DNA from: a virus | Direction: 5' to 3' (one strand) | DNA length: 36,201 bases | Virus record (IMG/VR): IMGVR_UViG_3300042525_000084 | Coordinates: 1 to 36,201 of that record | Part shown: one piece after another, positions 1-7,541 of the stretch | Layout of the letters: each line of letters opens with the position of its first letter | Numbering within the stretch: position 1 is the stretch's first letter | Translations under genes and position numbers: made by a program | Notes under the pieces: generated by a model | Told to the model about the DNA's origin: nothing | Databases searched by the model: none | The model's input: the letters and a program-made list of their open reading frames with translations, nothing else

Positions 1-47
1 GATGCGTCAAGAAGGGACGCACCCGCGGAACGATGGTGAAGATGTAA
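1..47 (+). CDS. C-terminal end of an upstream small basic protein (partial)
   Basis: Frame 3 is open from the window edge and ends with TAA at 45-47. It encodes the tail CVKKGRTRGTMVKM. The stop overlaps the ATG of the next gene by one base (TAATG), the same coupling used by the following genes. The tail resembles the KKGKTRG stretch inside the next protein, so this is probably a tandem relative of it. Only 14 residues are visible, so function cannot be assigned. Confidence 0.6.
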   Translation, partial: CVKKGRTRGTMVKM

Positions 48-448
48 TGCCAACTGTTTCTGACAAACAAGAAAGGTTCATGCAAGCAGTCGCGCATAAC
101 CCTAAGTTTGCGAAGAAGGTAGGCGTTCCTCAATCAGTAGGTAAAGAATTTACCAAAGCAGAAGGTGGGCAAATGAAAGAATCCAAAGCAATGATGAAAA
201 AAGAGGTGGGCTTTATGAAAGCTAAAGGCGCGCCAAAGTCCATGATCAAGCACGAAGAAGCCGAGATGAAAGCCATGAAGCGTGGCGGCAAGGCTTATGC
301 TGCTGGCGGATTGGCTGCTGGTCACAAGGCTGCTGACGGCATCGCTAAGAAAGGTAAAACCCGTGGCATGGAAGTAACTATGAAGGGTTCTACCGGCATG
401 AAAGCTGGTGGCAAGGTCAAGAAAATGAACTACGGCGGTAAGTGCTAA
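47..448 (+). CDS. Small basic Lys/Gly/Met-rich phage protein, 133 aa
   Basis: The chosen start is ATG 47. It overlaps the stop of the upstream frame (TAATG), has a GGTGAAG stretch just upstream, and gives the natural-looking N-terminus MPTVSDKQERFMQAVAHNP. An in-frame start at base 2 would add 15 residues that overlap the upstream coding frame. The protein begins with a short helical region (KQERFMQAVAHNPKFAKKVG) and becomes strongly basic, with repeated MK, GGK and KKG words and a C-terminus rich in Gly and Lys. No catalytic motif is visible. It opens a run of tiny basic proteins in front of the tail genes. I recognise it as a conserved type in uncultured aquatic phages, but no function is known to me. 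Packaging or nucleoid binding is only an inference from charge. Confidence 0.75.
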   Translation: MPTVSDKQERFMQAVAHNPKFAKKVGVPQSVGKEFTKAEGGQMKESKAMMKKEVGFMKAKGAPKSMIKHEEAEMKAMKRGGKAYAAGGLAAGHKAADGIAKKGKTRGMEVTMKGSTGMKAGGKVKKMNYGGKC

Positions 449-726
449 TGATCGCTTCAAGGGGCATGGGGGCAATCATGCCCTCAAAGATGCCTACGGC
501 TCGGCGTAAAAAACGTCGAGACGATACGGACTTTATGGCTTTTGCTGAAGGCGGCGAGTCTCGTGTCAATGAAGCAGGTAATTACACTAAACCGGGAATG
601 CGTAAGTCTTTATTCAATCAGATTAAAGCCGGTGGTAAAGGTGGTTCACCAGGGCAATGGTCAGCTCGTAAAGCACAAATGCTTGCCATGAAGTACAAGC
701 AAAAAGGCGGGGGCTACAGAGATTGA
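448..726 (+). CDS. Small basic conserved phage protein, 92 aa
   Basis: ATG 448 overlaps the TAA of the previous gene (446-448). An in-frame GTG at 442 and later ATGs at 466 and 478 also exist, and the G-rich stretch just before 478 could serve that later start, so the N-terminus is uncertain. The C-terminal half, roughly residues 48-90, has the pattern KSLFNQIKAGGKGG followed by QWSARKAQMLAMKYKQKGGG. I recognise this as a recurrent small domain of unknown function in phages and large DNA viruses (possibly the DUF5872 family; not verified). It is highly basic with no membrane segment or signal peptide. It is the last gene before the inverted homing endonuclease gene, and the chain of basic proteins resumes at 1299. 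Confidence 0.7.
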   Translation: MIASRGMGAIMPSKMPTARRKKRRDDTDFMAFAEGGESRVNEAGNYTKPGMRKSLFNQIKAGGKGGSPGQWSARKAQMLAMKYKQKGGGYRD

Positions 727-758
727 AAGCCCCGCAGAAAAGTCTAAAAGATTGGACG

Positions 759-1271
759 TTATGTTTTTATTGCTGCGCTAACCGAGGAATGAGATGTCCC
801 AAATAGTTTGGCAATTTGGCGTAGACTATAACCTTGGTTTAGTAAGGCGAGATATTCTTGCTTACGCGCTTCGTGAATACGGCGTTTTGCGCTTGCAATT
901 TTTTGAGATTCCCAATTATGCCTTTCGCTGCCGTACCCAGAGTTTTGTTTGGCGGTTACCCATCGCAAATTGGAAACATGGTTATTTTGGCGGTTGCCGT
1001 CTATGTGATCAACTTGAGGCAGATTTTCTGGGTTTTGCAAAAACATCTGCGCTACAAGCCGATGAACGTACCGATAACTACCGCGACCAAGCGCTACACG
1101 CATGTAACCAGTTGAATGCTTCCAAGGCTGTAATCGCTTTATTTTGTCAATTTTTATACGATGTGTTAACCCGCGTTGCGGGATATCTGACCAATTTGCT
1201 TGTACGTTTCCAAAATTACTTACCGAATAACGTCCGCCAGAGTCGGCAATTTCTATCCAAATTTCGTTCAT
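759..1271 (-). CDS. Free-standing HNH homing endonuclease (NUMOD4-HNH-HTH), 170 aa
   Basis: Three parts are visible. An N-terminal NUMOD4-like segment (about residues 3-25: IWIEI...GGRYSVSNFGNV) is followed by an HNH_3-type core (about 65-106) with H70, D88-H89, N93 and the conserved NLRWVT. A C-terminal helix-turn-helix of the NUMOD1/HTH type (about 146-168: YSLRQIAKLFGTSHSSVSAAI) would supply DNA specificity. This is the standard build of phage homing endonucleases that nick or cut an intron-less or related target so that the gene is copied in. Length is normal and the active-site residues look intact. The SD (AAGGAG) lies 6-8 bases before ATG 1271. It is the only leftward gene within the structural module, which supports insertion as a selfish element. 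No group I intron core was seen next to it. Confidence 0.92.
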   Translation of the reverse strand: MNEIWIEIADSGGRYSVSNFGNVQANWSDIPQRGLTHRIKIDKIKRLQPWKHSTGYMRVALGRGSYRYVHRLVAQMFLQNPENLPQVDHIDGNRQNNHVSNLRWVTAKQNSGYGSERHNWESQKIASAKRRIHEARKQEYLALLNQGYSLRQIAKLFGTSHSSVSAAIKT

Positions 1272-1298
1272 TTCGTTCTCCTTTTAGTGGATTATGAC

Positions 1299-1550
1299 AT
1301 GGCACTACGAGAAAGTCAAAAATCTCTAAAGGATTGGGGCAAGCAACTTTGGAGGACTAAAAGTGGCAAACCTAGTACACAGGGTCCAAAAGCAACTGGC
1401 GAGCGGTATCTCCCATCGGCGGCAATTGATGCTCTTACACCTTCAGAATACGCTGCGACATCAAGAGCAAAACGAGCAGGAAAGAGTTCAGGTAAGCAGT
1501 TTGTCAAACAACCGGCAAAAATTGCCGCAAAGACTGCGAGATTTAGATGA
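1299..1550 (+). CDS. Small basic conserved phage protein, 83 aa
   Basis: ATG 1299 gives MALRESQKSLKDWGKQLWRT. The in-frame extension back to 1200 runs antisense through the homing endonuclease gene and is not credible. The protein is basic throughout. Its motifs WRTKSGKPS, RYLPSAAI, L-T-P-S-E-Y-A-A-T-S-R-A and the terminal QPAKIAAKTARFR recur in many podoviruses and other aquatic phages, where the family has no assigned function as far as I know. The gene ends TGA at 1548-1550, overlapping ATG 1547 of the next gene (ATGA), so translation is probably coupled. It probably once followed directly on the 448-726 gene before the endonuclease gene arrived. Confidence 0.75.
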   Translation: MALRESQKSLKDWGKQLWRTKSGKPSTQGPKATGERYLPSAAIDALTPSEYAATSRAKRAGKSSGKQFVKQPAKIAAKTARFR

Positions 1551-2485
1551 CCACTAGCGGTTCAACTGGGTTTTCACCAGAGTTCACAGAAATAGCCGAA
1601 GAGGCGTGGGAGAGAGCTGGCCGTGAGATGCGGACTGGTTATGACTTACGCACTGCGCGGCGTTCCATGAACCTGATGACCATTGAGTGGCAGAACCGTG
1701 GTATCAACATGTGGACCATTGATCAGGGGACTATCACCCTGACGGCTGGTGTAAATACATATGCTTTGCCTGTAGATACGATTGATTTGTTAGAACACGT
1801 CATTCGTACCGGCCAGAATGTATCGTCTACGCAAGCAGATCTAACGATTACACGTATTAGCGTTTCGACTTACGCCACGATCCCAAATAAGCTACAACAA
1901 GCTAGACCCATTCAGGTTTGGATTCAAAGACTCTCAGGTCAGGTTTCCCCCGCTAATGCAACATTGTCTTCGACGATTAACTCAACGACAACGACAATTA
2001 CCCTTAGCTCAACGGCAAGTCTTCCAAGCGCAGGATTTGTTCGTATAGACAGTGAAGATATTCTGTATCAATGGTTAGATGGTAATTCGTTGGGTGGAGT
2101 TGTACGTGGGCAAAACGGTACAACGGCGGCAAGCCATACGGCTGGGGCAACGATATACAACCCAAATCTACCTGCTGTAACAGTCTGGCCTACGCCAGAC
2201 AACAGCACGACTTATCAGTTTGTCTACTGGAGAATGCGAAGAGTACAAGACGCAGGATCAGGTATACAGACTGCGGATATGAACTTCCGTTTCCTACCAT
2301 GTCTGGTTGCAGGCCTTGCGTATTACATCGCTATGAAGCAACCAGAACTTGTATCTCGAGTTGATATGTTGAAGATGGCTTATGAAGAGCAATTCAACTT
2401 AGCGGCAGGAGAAGACCGAGAGAAAGCAGCCATTCGATTTGTACCACGCCAACAGTTCATAGGATCTGGAGGTGGATATGGGTAA
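1547..2485 (+). CDS. Head-to-tail adaptor / tail-tube-like protein, 312 aa
   Basis: The N-terminal ~65 residues (EIAEEAWERAGREMRTGYDLRTARRSMNLM split across helices, ending NMWTIDQ) and the following beta-rich segment with N-T-Y-A-L-P are characteristic of podoviral connector proteins of the T7 gp11/P22 gp4-like class that join portal to tail. Residues about 145-205 form a separate beta-rich insert (TTITLSSTASLPSAGFVRID..., RGQNGTTAASHTAGA), a module also found in unrelated phage structural proteins. The C-terminal third is helical (MLKMAYEEQFNLAAGEDRE). The next gene starts inside its last codons. The exact ring position (adaptor versus tube) is inferred from order and fold pattern only. Confidence 0.72.
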   Translation: MTTSGSTGFSPEFTEIAEEAWERAGREMRTGYDLRTARRSMNLMTIEWQNRGINMWTIDQGTITLTAGVNTYALPVDTIDLLEHVIRTGQNVSSTQADLTITRISVSTYATIPNKLQQARPIQVWIQRLSGQVSPANATLSSTINSTTTTITLSSTASLPSAGFVRIDSEDILYQWLDGNSLGGVVRGQNGTTAASHTAGATIYNPNLPAVTVWPTPDNSTTYQFVYWRMRRVQDAGSGIQTADMNFRFLPCLVAGLAYYIAMKQPELVSRVDMLKMAYEEQFNLAAGEDREKAAIRFVPRQQFIGSGGGYG

Positions 2486-2891
2486 CAGATTTGCTTCAGG
2501 CAAAAACTCTATCGCCATGTGCGATAGGTGTGGTCAGCAATTTAAGTTAAAGAAACTTAGAACAGAAGTTATAAAAACCAAAAGATATAACTTATTGGTT
2601 TGTGACGAATGCTGGGATCCCGATCAGCCGCAATTGCTTCTTGGCATGTTTCCTGTGGACGATCCTCAAGCTGTTAGGAATCCACGTAAAGATACAACTT
2701 ACGTCACGGCTGGGGTAAATGGGCTGGAGTTACTGCCTAATTCAACAGGCGGCTTTCCAACGGGTGGGTCTCGGGACATCCAATGGGGATGGAACCCAGT
2801 AGGCGGTGCATCGGCATATGATGACGCGTTAACGCCAAACTACTTGGTTGCAACGACGGCTCTTGGTACAGTAACGATATCTCTCACTTAG
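2478..2891 (+). CDS. Zinc-ribbon-containing phage protein, 137 aa
   Basis: ATG 2478 has a GGAGG SD at 2468-2472 with five bases of spacing. The GTG at 2472 is inside that SD and is less likely. Residues about 15-50 contain two CxxC knuckles (CDRC and CDEC) separated by a basic segment, which fits a small zinc ribbon. After it comes a conserved-looking stretch with DDPQAVRNPRKD, then a Gly/Ser-rich tail. The gene overlaps the upstream adaptor gene by eight bases and lies between two adaptor-type genes, so a virion or assembly role is likely. I do not recognise a named function. Confidence 0.7.
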   Translation: MGNRFASGKNSIAMCDRCGQQFKLKKLRTEVIKTKRYNLLVCDECWDPDQPQLLLGMFPVDDPQAVRNPRKDTTYVTAGVNGLELLPNSTGGFPTGGSRDIQWGWNPVGGASAYDDALTPNYLVATTALGTVTISLT

Positions 2892-2900
2892 GGGTGAAAA

Positions 2901-3074
2901 ATGGACGCAAAGACTGCGGTACATAAACATGAAAAGGCTATGCATCCAGGCAAGCCATTAACCAAATTAGCCAAAGGCGGCAAGACTAATGCCAACATGT
3001 TGAAGATGGGGCGTAACCTTGCTAAGGTTGCAAACCAAAAGAAGTCTTCATTTACCTATCGAGGCATGAAATGA
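2901..3074 (+). CDS. Tiny basic protein, 57 aa
   Basis: ATG 2901 follows a GGGGTGAAAA stretch and the frame ends TGA at 3072-3074. The product begins MDAKTAVHKHEKAMHPGKPL and continues with LAKGGKTNANMLKMGRNLAKVANQKK. It is rich in Lys and Gly with no hydrophobic segment, like the small basic genes at 47-726 and 1299-1550. The stop overlaps ATG 3071 of the next gene (ATGA). I recognise the MGRN.A.VANQK pattern from small phage proteins but know no function. Confidence 0.7.
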   Translation: MDAKTAVHKHEKAMHPGKPLTKLAKGGKTNANMLKMGRNLAKVANQKKSSFTYRGMK

Positions 3075-3223
3075 AAGACATAAAAGTTGTTAAGAAGCCG
3101 AAGCCTGTGCCGGTTGTACATACAGCAGGCTATCCCGAAAAAGATATTAAAACCTCGGGTATCAAAATCCGTGGGACAGGCGCTGCCACTAAAGGTGTAA
3201 TGGCTAGAGGGCCAATGGCGTGA
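3071..3223 (+). CDS. Tiny basic protein with RGTGAATKG motif, 50 aa
   Basis: The frame starts at ATG 3071 (overlapping the previous TGA) and ends TGA at 3221-3223. That stop overlaps the GTG start of the adaptor gene at 3220. The product has a basic, Pro/Val-rich N-terminal half (KVVKKPKPVPVV) and a C-terminal KIRGTGAATKGVMARGPMA. The (R)GTGAATKG.xxRGPM tail is a recurrent signature of very small proteins in aquatic podoviruses. Overlaps on both sides indicate an active, coupled gene. Function is unknown. Confidence 0.72.
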   Translation: MKDIKVVKKPKPVPVVHTAGYPEKDIKTSGIKIRGTGAATKGVMARGPMA

Positions 3224-3873
3224 CGTATAACGAACTTGTTACAGCGGTTCAAGATTATCTTGAAACGACATTTTCTACGACGGACATCAATACGATGATC
3301 CGTCAGGCGGAGCAACGTATTTACAATACGGTGCAGATAGCCAATCTTAGAAAAAACGTAACAAGTTCATGCACGGCTTTAAACAAATACCTTCAATGCC
3401 CAAATGACTTTTTATCAACGTATTCGATAGCCGTTTATCCACCTGGTGGCGGCGATTATGTTTACTTGTTAAACAAAGATGTTAACTTTATTAGAGAAGC
3501 GTACCCTTCTGCTTCTGATACAGGCAAGCCAAGACACTATGCAATTTTTGGCCCTGATTCATCGGCGGTAACAGAGTTAACGTTTATCTTAGGTCCAACG
3601 CCAGACTTGGCATACGGTGTTGAACTGCATTATTACTACTACCCAGAGTCAATAGTCACGGCCACCACTACATGGTTAGGCGATAATTTTGATTCGGCTC
3701 TATTGAATGCAACGTTGTATGAAGCTTCTACATTCCTGAAGCAAGAGCAAGATTTGATGGCGTTGGCAAAAGACAGGTACGTACAGTCTATTGCTTTGCT
3801 TAAGAACCTTGGCGACGGTAAGCAAAGGATGGATGCGTACCGTGATGGACAGGTTAGGGTTCAAGTGTCATGA
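3220..3873 (+). CDS. Phage adaptor protein (tail-tube gp11/SU10-adaptor-like), 217 aa
   Basis: The start is GTG 3220, which overlaps the upstream stop (GTGA). The sequence opens with the helical pair typical of podoviral adaptor proteins (MTYNELVTAVQDYLETTF, then DINTMIRQAEQRIYN), followed by a beta domain with LQCPNDFLSTYSI and a C-terminal helical part (LLNATLYEASTFLKQEQDL...YVQSIALLKNLGDG). This order matches connector rings that sit between portal and nozzle in short-tailed phages. The gene ends in an ATGA overlap with the next. The family call rests on motif order and context, not on a search. Confidence 0.75.
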   Translation: MTYNELVTAVQDYLETTFSTTDINTMIRQAEQRIYNTVQIANLRKNVTSSCTALNKYLQCPNDFLSTYSIAVYPPGGGDYVYLLNKDVNFIREAYPSASDTGKPRHYAIFGPDSSAVTELTFILGPTPDLAYGVELHYYYYPESIVTATTTWLGDNFDSALLNATLYEASTFLKQEQDLMALAKDRYVQSIALLKNLGDGKQRMDAYRDGQVRVQVS

Positions 3874-4286
3874 GTATTGTCCAAGGTCAGACAACAAGTT
3901 TTAAAGTGGAGTTATATGAGGGAGTTCATAACTTCCTCACGGATACTTTTAAGATTGCGTTGTATACAGCCAATGCAGATTTAAATCAAAGCACGACTGT
4001 TTACGATTCAACGAACGAAGTAAGTGGGACTGGTTATACGTTAGGCGGTAAAACGTTAACAGGAACAACAGTTAATTCTTCTGGCACGGTTGCATATATA
4101 GATTTTGATAATGTTATTTGGGATCCTGCATCTTTTACTGCAAGGTGTGCGTTAATTTACAACTTCAGTAAATCAAACAAATCGGTGGCAGTGTTAGATT
4201 TTGGGTCGGATAAAACTACGACAACAAAATTTACAATTACGATGCCAACAAACTCTGCAACAAATGCATTGATACGAATGGATTAA
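3870..4286 (+). CDS. Conserved beta-rich virion protein, 138 aa
   Basis: ATG 3870 overlaps the adaptor stop. The protein is Thr/Ser-rich and beta-strand-like, with recognisable conserved blocks: FKIALYTANADL near residue 28, VSGTGYTLGGKTL near residue 50, AYIDFDNVIWDPASFTARCALIYN in the middle and a C-terminal VLDFGSDKTTT. I recognise this pattern from tail-region proteins of many phages but know no assigned function. There is no signal peptide or membrane segment. Its place between adaptor and tail fibre suggests a tail component. Confidence 0.65.
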   Translation: MSIVQGQTTSFKVELYEGVHNFLTDTFKIALYTANADLNQSTTVYDSTNEVSGTGYTLGGKTLTGTTVNSSGTVAYIDFDNVIWDPASFTARCALIYNFSKSNKSVAVLDFGSDKTTTTKFTITMPTNSATNALIRMD

Positions 4287-4288
4287 AG

Positions 4289-4384
4289 ATGTGGACCGTG
4301 ATACCAACTAACGTTACTACAACGTGGTCTGTAATTACGCTTGGTGTGACTACTACTTGGACCGTAGTTACTACGTCTTCATAA
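4289..4384 (+). CDS. Tiny Trp/Thr repeat peptide, 31 aa
   Basis: ATG 4289 lies two bases after the previous stop and the frame ends TAA at 4382-4384. The product, starting MWTVIPTNVTTTWSVITL, has three short repeats of the form W-(T/S)-V-(I/V)-x-T spaced about 12 residues apart. Similar W-repeat miniproteins occur beside tail fibre genes in related phages. The repeat regularity argues against chance. A weak SD and small size leave doubt. Confidence 0.5.
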   Translation: MWTVIPTNVTTTWSVITLGVTTTWTVVTTSS

Positions 4385-4393
4385 GGAAATAAG

Positions 4394-7150
4394 ATGACTG
4401 TCAACTACACCAGTCTGTTAAAGCTAGCCCAGCCGGTCAATGGACAAGAAGATGGTTCTTGGGGTACGGTAGTCAATGATTCGCTTACATCGCCATTAGA
4501 TGTAGCTATAGCTGGTACGGCGTCTATTGATGTTAGTTCAGGTAATGTCACGTTATCTACTGGAGATGGGTCGGCTACCAATACATCTCGCTATGCTATT
4601 TTGTCAGTGACAGGTAGCCCGGGCGTATCAAGAAACATTGTTGGCCCCGGCACGAGCAAGATATATATTGTCAAAAACGGTTCCGATGCCAGTGTTGTAG
4701 TAAAAGCTTCTGCCACAACAGGCGTAACTATACCAACTGGTGTAACGGCTGTTGTTTACTGGAATGGCTCCGACTATGCAATTGGGGCTGTGACAGGCCC
4801 AACATCTAGCACAGATAATGCTGTTGCAAGATTTGATGGGACAACAGGTCAAATCCTACAGAACTCGGCGGTCACGATTGCAGATACGACGGGTGACATT
4901 ACTGGCGGAAAGTACAACAAAGTAACAATCACTTCTCCGGCTACTGGTTCTACATTGACAGTGGCTGATGGCAAGACGTTCACAGCAAGCAACACGGTTA
5001 CGCTATCAGGGACCGACGGTTCAACGATGGCATTTGGTGCTGGCGGAACGGTTGCCTATACGTCAGACAAACTCTCGGCGTTTGCATCAACGACCTCGGC
5101 AGAACTGCGAGGTGTTATTTCTGATGAGACAGGTACGGGATCGCTGGTATTTGCGACTAGCCCAACACTTGTTACGCCTATCCTTGGTACACCAACGTCC
5201 GTCACACTGACGAATGCAACGGGACTACCTTTATCTACGGGTGTTACCGGGACGCTTCCCTATGGTAATGGTGGCACAGGGCTTTCAAGTCTTGGGTCGG
5301 CGTTACAAGTGCTACGGGTTAATGCTGGTGGAACTGCTCTTGAATACGCAACCGGTGGGACAGGTGATGTAGTTGGACCATCTTCTGCTACAGATGGTCA
5401 AATCACGTTATTTGATGGCAGCACAGGAAAATTAGTTAAAGCGGCAACGACTACAGGCTTGTTAAAAGCTTCTAGCGGTGTTCTTGCTGCGGCGGTAAGT
5501 GGAACCGACTATGCGCCTGCTACAAGCGGCACAAGCATTCTTTATGGAAATGGTTCTGGTGGCTTTAGCAATGTGACGATTGGTAGTGGCCTGTCCTTTT
5601 CAACAGGTACGCTATCTGCCACAGGCGGTGGGACTACGACCAATGCGCTAACCATGAACAATTCTGGTTCTGGCGTAGCGTCAGGGACCACATTTGATGG
5701 TTCGGTAGCAAGGACAATTAGCTACAACACAATTGGTGCGCCTAGTACGACAGGAACAAATGCTTCAGGAACATGGAGCATTGCTATTACGGGTAATGCG
5801 GCTACAGCGACATCGGTTGCTGGTGGATCTGCAAACAAGGTTCTCTATCAATCGGCATCTGACACGACTGCATTTGTGGATGCGCCGGTTTCTGCTGGGA
5901 CATACTTAGGCTGGAATGGTTCTGCTTTCGCTTGGAGTACTCCGTCAGGTTCTGGTACGGTTACTTCAGTGGCTCAGACTTTTACCGGCGGTATCGTATC
6001 CGTCTCTGGTTCGCCTATATTCTCATCTGGAACGCTTGCGCTTACGGTTGCTGGTACAAGCGGTGGCATTCCTTACTTTTCTAGTGGAACGACTTGGGCA
6101 AGTTCTGGCGCCTTGGCGGCTAATGCTTTGGTTGTCGGTGGCGGTGCAGGAGCAGCTCCAAGTACAGTTACAACAGGCACTGGTGTTGTAACGGCATTAG
6201 GTGTAAACACAGGTTCCGCAGGGGCTTTTGTAGTAAACGGTGGCGTATTAGGTACGCCATCAAGCGGTACGTTAACCAACGTAACGGGATTACCTTTATC
6301 GACGGGGGTAACCGGAACTCTTCCGGTTGCTAATGGTGGCACTGGTCAATCTTCGTTCACCGACGGTCAGTTGATGATTGGTAATACATTGACAGGCCTG
6401 CTAAGTAAATCAACTCTGACTGCTGGTTCTAACATCACTATCACGAACGGCAATGGAAGCATTACGATTGCTTCTACGGCATCAGGTTCTGGTGATGTTG
6501 TAGGCCCATCTTCATCGACCGATAATCAGATTGTGCTTTTTGATAGCACCACAGGAAAGCTAATAAAGGCTGCAACAACCACGGGTCTGCTAAAAGCCTC
6601 GTCAGGTGTTATAGCTGCGGCAGTATCAAGCACTGATTACGCTCCTGCAACAAGCGGAACATCTTCTCAGTTATTGGGGAGTAATGGCACAGGCGGGTTT
6701 AGCAATGTCACAGTAGGTTCTGGTCTTACTTACTCTGCTGGAACCTTGTCGGCATCAGGTGGTACTGGCGATGTTGTTGGCCCTGCTTCAGCGAGTGATA
6801 ACGCTTTTGCAAGGTTTGATGGAACAACCGGAAAGCTAATTCAAGGCAATACATACGCAAGTCTTTCTGATGCGGGCGCAGCAATCTTTGGCGATTCTGT
6901 CTCCATTCAGCAGGGATCAGGAAATGATCCTTATCTTGAGCTTTACTCTGCCAACGTGTCAGGCATCAAGATTCTTAGATTGAAGGCTAATTCTTCTCAG
7001 TCTACTTCAACAAACACCTACACATTCCCTACAGGTTACGGATCAAACGGACAGGTTTTAACCAGTGACGGTTCTGGTGGCTTATCTTGGTCTACCGCAT
7101 CTGGTGGTAGTGGATTTAGTCCTGTGACAGCAGCAATGATCTTTGGATAG
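4394..7150 (+). CDS. Tail fibre protein with internal duplications, 918 aa
   Basis: ATG 4394 follows an AAGGAAATAAG SD. The N-terminus (MTVNYTSLLKLAQPVNGQEDGSWG) is the kind of segment that anchors fibres to short tails. The rest is Gly/Ser/Thr-rich and built of repeated beta modules. Four copies of a GDVVGPSSxTDxxIxxFDGTTGK-like unit start near residues 132, 324, 700 and 793. A block of about 90 residues is duplicated (324-414 and 700-791). A TLTN(A/V)TGLPLSTGVTGTLP module occurs near residues 264 and 620. There is no chaperone or endosialidase-type C-terminal peptidase. It would act outside the cell as a receptor-binding or extension fibre. The following two genes probably make the distal parts. 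Confidence 0.85.
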   Translation: MTVNYTSLLKLAQPVNGQEDGSWGTVVNDSLTSPLDVAIAGTASIDVSSGNVTLSTGDGSATNTSRYAILSVTGSPGVSRNIVGPGTSKIYIVKNGSDASVVVKASATTGVTIPTGVTAVVYWNGSDYAIGAVTGPTSSTDNAVARFDGTTGQILQNSAVTIADTTGDITGGKYNKVTITSPATGSTLTVADGKTFTASNTVTLSGTDGSTMAFGAGGTVAYTSDKLSAFASTTSAELRGVISDETGTGSLVFATSPTLVTPILGTPTSVTLTNATGLPLSTGVTGTLPYGNGGTGLSSLGSALQVLRVNAGGTALEYATGGTGDVVGPSSATDGQITLFDGSTGKLVKAATTTGLLKASSGVLAAAVSGTDYAPATSGTSILYGNGSGGFSNVTIGSGLSFSTGTLSATGGGTTTNALTMNNSGSGVASGTTFDGSVARTISYNTIGAPSTTGTNASGTWSIAITGNAATATSVAGGSANKVLYQSASDTTAFVDAPVSAGTYLGWNGSAFAWSTPSGSGTVTSVAQTFTGGIVSVSGSPIFSSGTLALTVAGTSGGIPYFSSGTTWASSGALAANALVVGGGAGAAPSTVTTGTGVVTALGVNTGSAGAFVVNGGVLGTPSSGTLTNVTGLPLSTGVTGTLPVANGGTGQSSFTDGQLMIGNTLTGLLSKSTLTAGSNITITNGNGSITIASTASGSGDVVGPSSSTDNQIVLFDSTTGKLIKAATTTGLLKASSGVIAAAVSSTDYAPATSGTSSQLLGSNGTGGFSNVTVGSGLTYSAGTLSASGGTGDVVGPASASDNAFARFDGTTGKLIQGNTYASLSDAGAAIFGDSVSIQQGSGNDPYLELYSANVSGIKILRLKANSSQSTSTNTYTFPTGYGSNGQVLTSDGSGGLSWSTASGGSGFSPVTAAMIFG
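5363..5635 (+). repeat. Tail fibre module, copy 1 (~90 codons)
   Basis: This block encodes GDVVGPSSATDGQITLFDGS, then KAATTTGLLKASSG and GGFSNVTIGSGLSFSTGTL. It is repeated at 6491-6763 with most residues kept and many synonymous base changes. The two copies are in the same frame 1128 bases apart. Confidence 0.8.
6491..6763 (+). repeat. Tail fibre module, copy 2 (~90 codons)
   Basis: This is the second copy of the block at 5363-5635, with KAATTTGLLKASSGV kept exactly apart from its end. One or two extra codons follow ATSGTS. A shorter third relative (first ~25 codons only) begins near 6770. Confidence 0.8.
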
Positions 7151-7158
7151 GAACAAAC

Positions 7159-7533
7159 ATGGCAGCTCCAAACCTACTCTCACCGACAACCATTAACGGC
7201 AAGACCGTTACGGTTGACTTATCTTCCACCTCTGCGACTTCAATCCTTAGTAATGCTGCAAGCTCTGGAAAAGTCTTAAAGATCAACTCGCTTTATGTTG
7301 CCAACGTAGACGGAACGAGCAACGCAGAGATCACAATCAACTACTACTCTGCTGCTTCGCTAGGTGGTACGGCTACACAGATAGCGTCTACGGTTGTTGT
7401 TCCTGCTGACTCTACCTTAGTGGTGATTGATAAAGACGCTTACATCTATCTTGAAGAAGATCGCTCACTAGGTGCTACGGCTGGAACGTCTAGCGACTTG
7501 AAGGTTGTTTGCTCTTACGAAGATATTAGCTAG
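7159..7533 (+). CDS. Small beta-sandwich virion protein, 124 aa
   Basis: ATG 7159 has AGGAAC upstream. The sequence starts MAAPNLLSPTTINGKTVTVD and alternates hydrophobic and polar residues in the way of a beta-sandwich. Conserved-looking blocks are ILSNAASSGKVLKINSLYVANVDG and VVVPADSTLVVIDKDAYIYLEE. I recognise this as a small protein that often sits beside tail fibre genes in phages. No enzyme motif is present. A tail or fibre-associated role is inferred from position between two fibre-type genes. Confidence 0.65.
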   Translation: MAAPNLLSPTTINGKTVTVDLSSTSATSILSNAASSGKVLKINSLYVANVDGTSNAEITINYYSAASLGGTATQIASTVVVPADSTLVVIDKDAYIYLEEDRSLGATAGTSSDLKVVCSYEDIS

Positions 7534-7541
7534 GAGTCGCC

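Noticed and set aside
794-1297. Rightward open frames antisense to the homing endonuclease gene
   Set aside because: The leftward frame has a full NUMOD4-HNH-HTH architecture and SD; the rightward frames look like its shadow.
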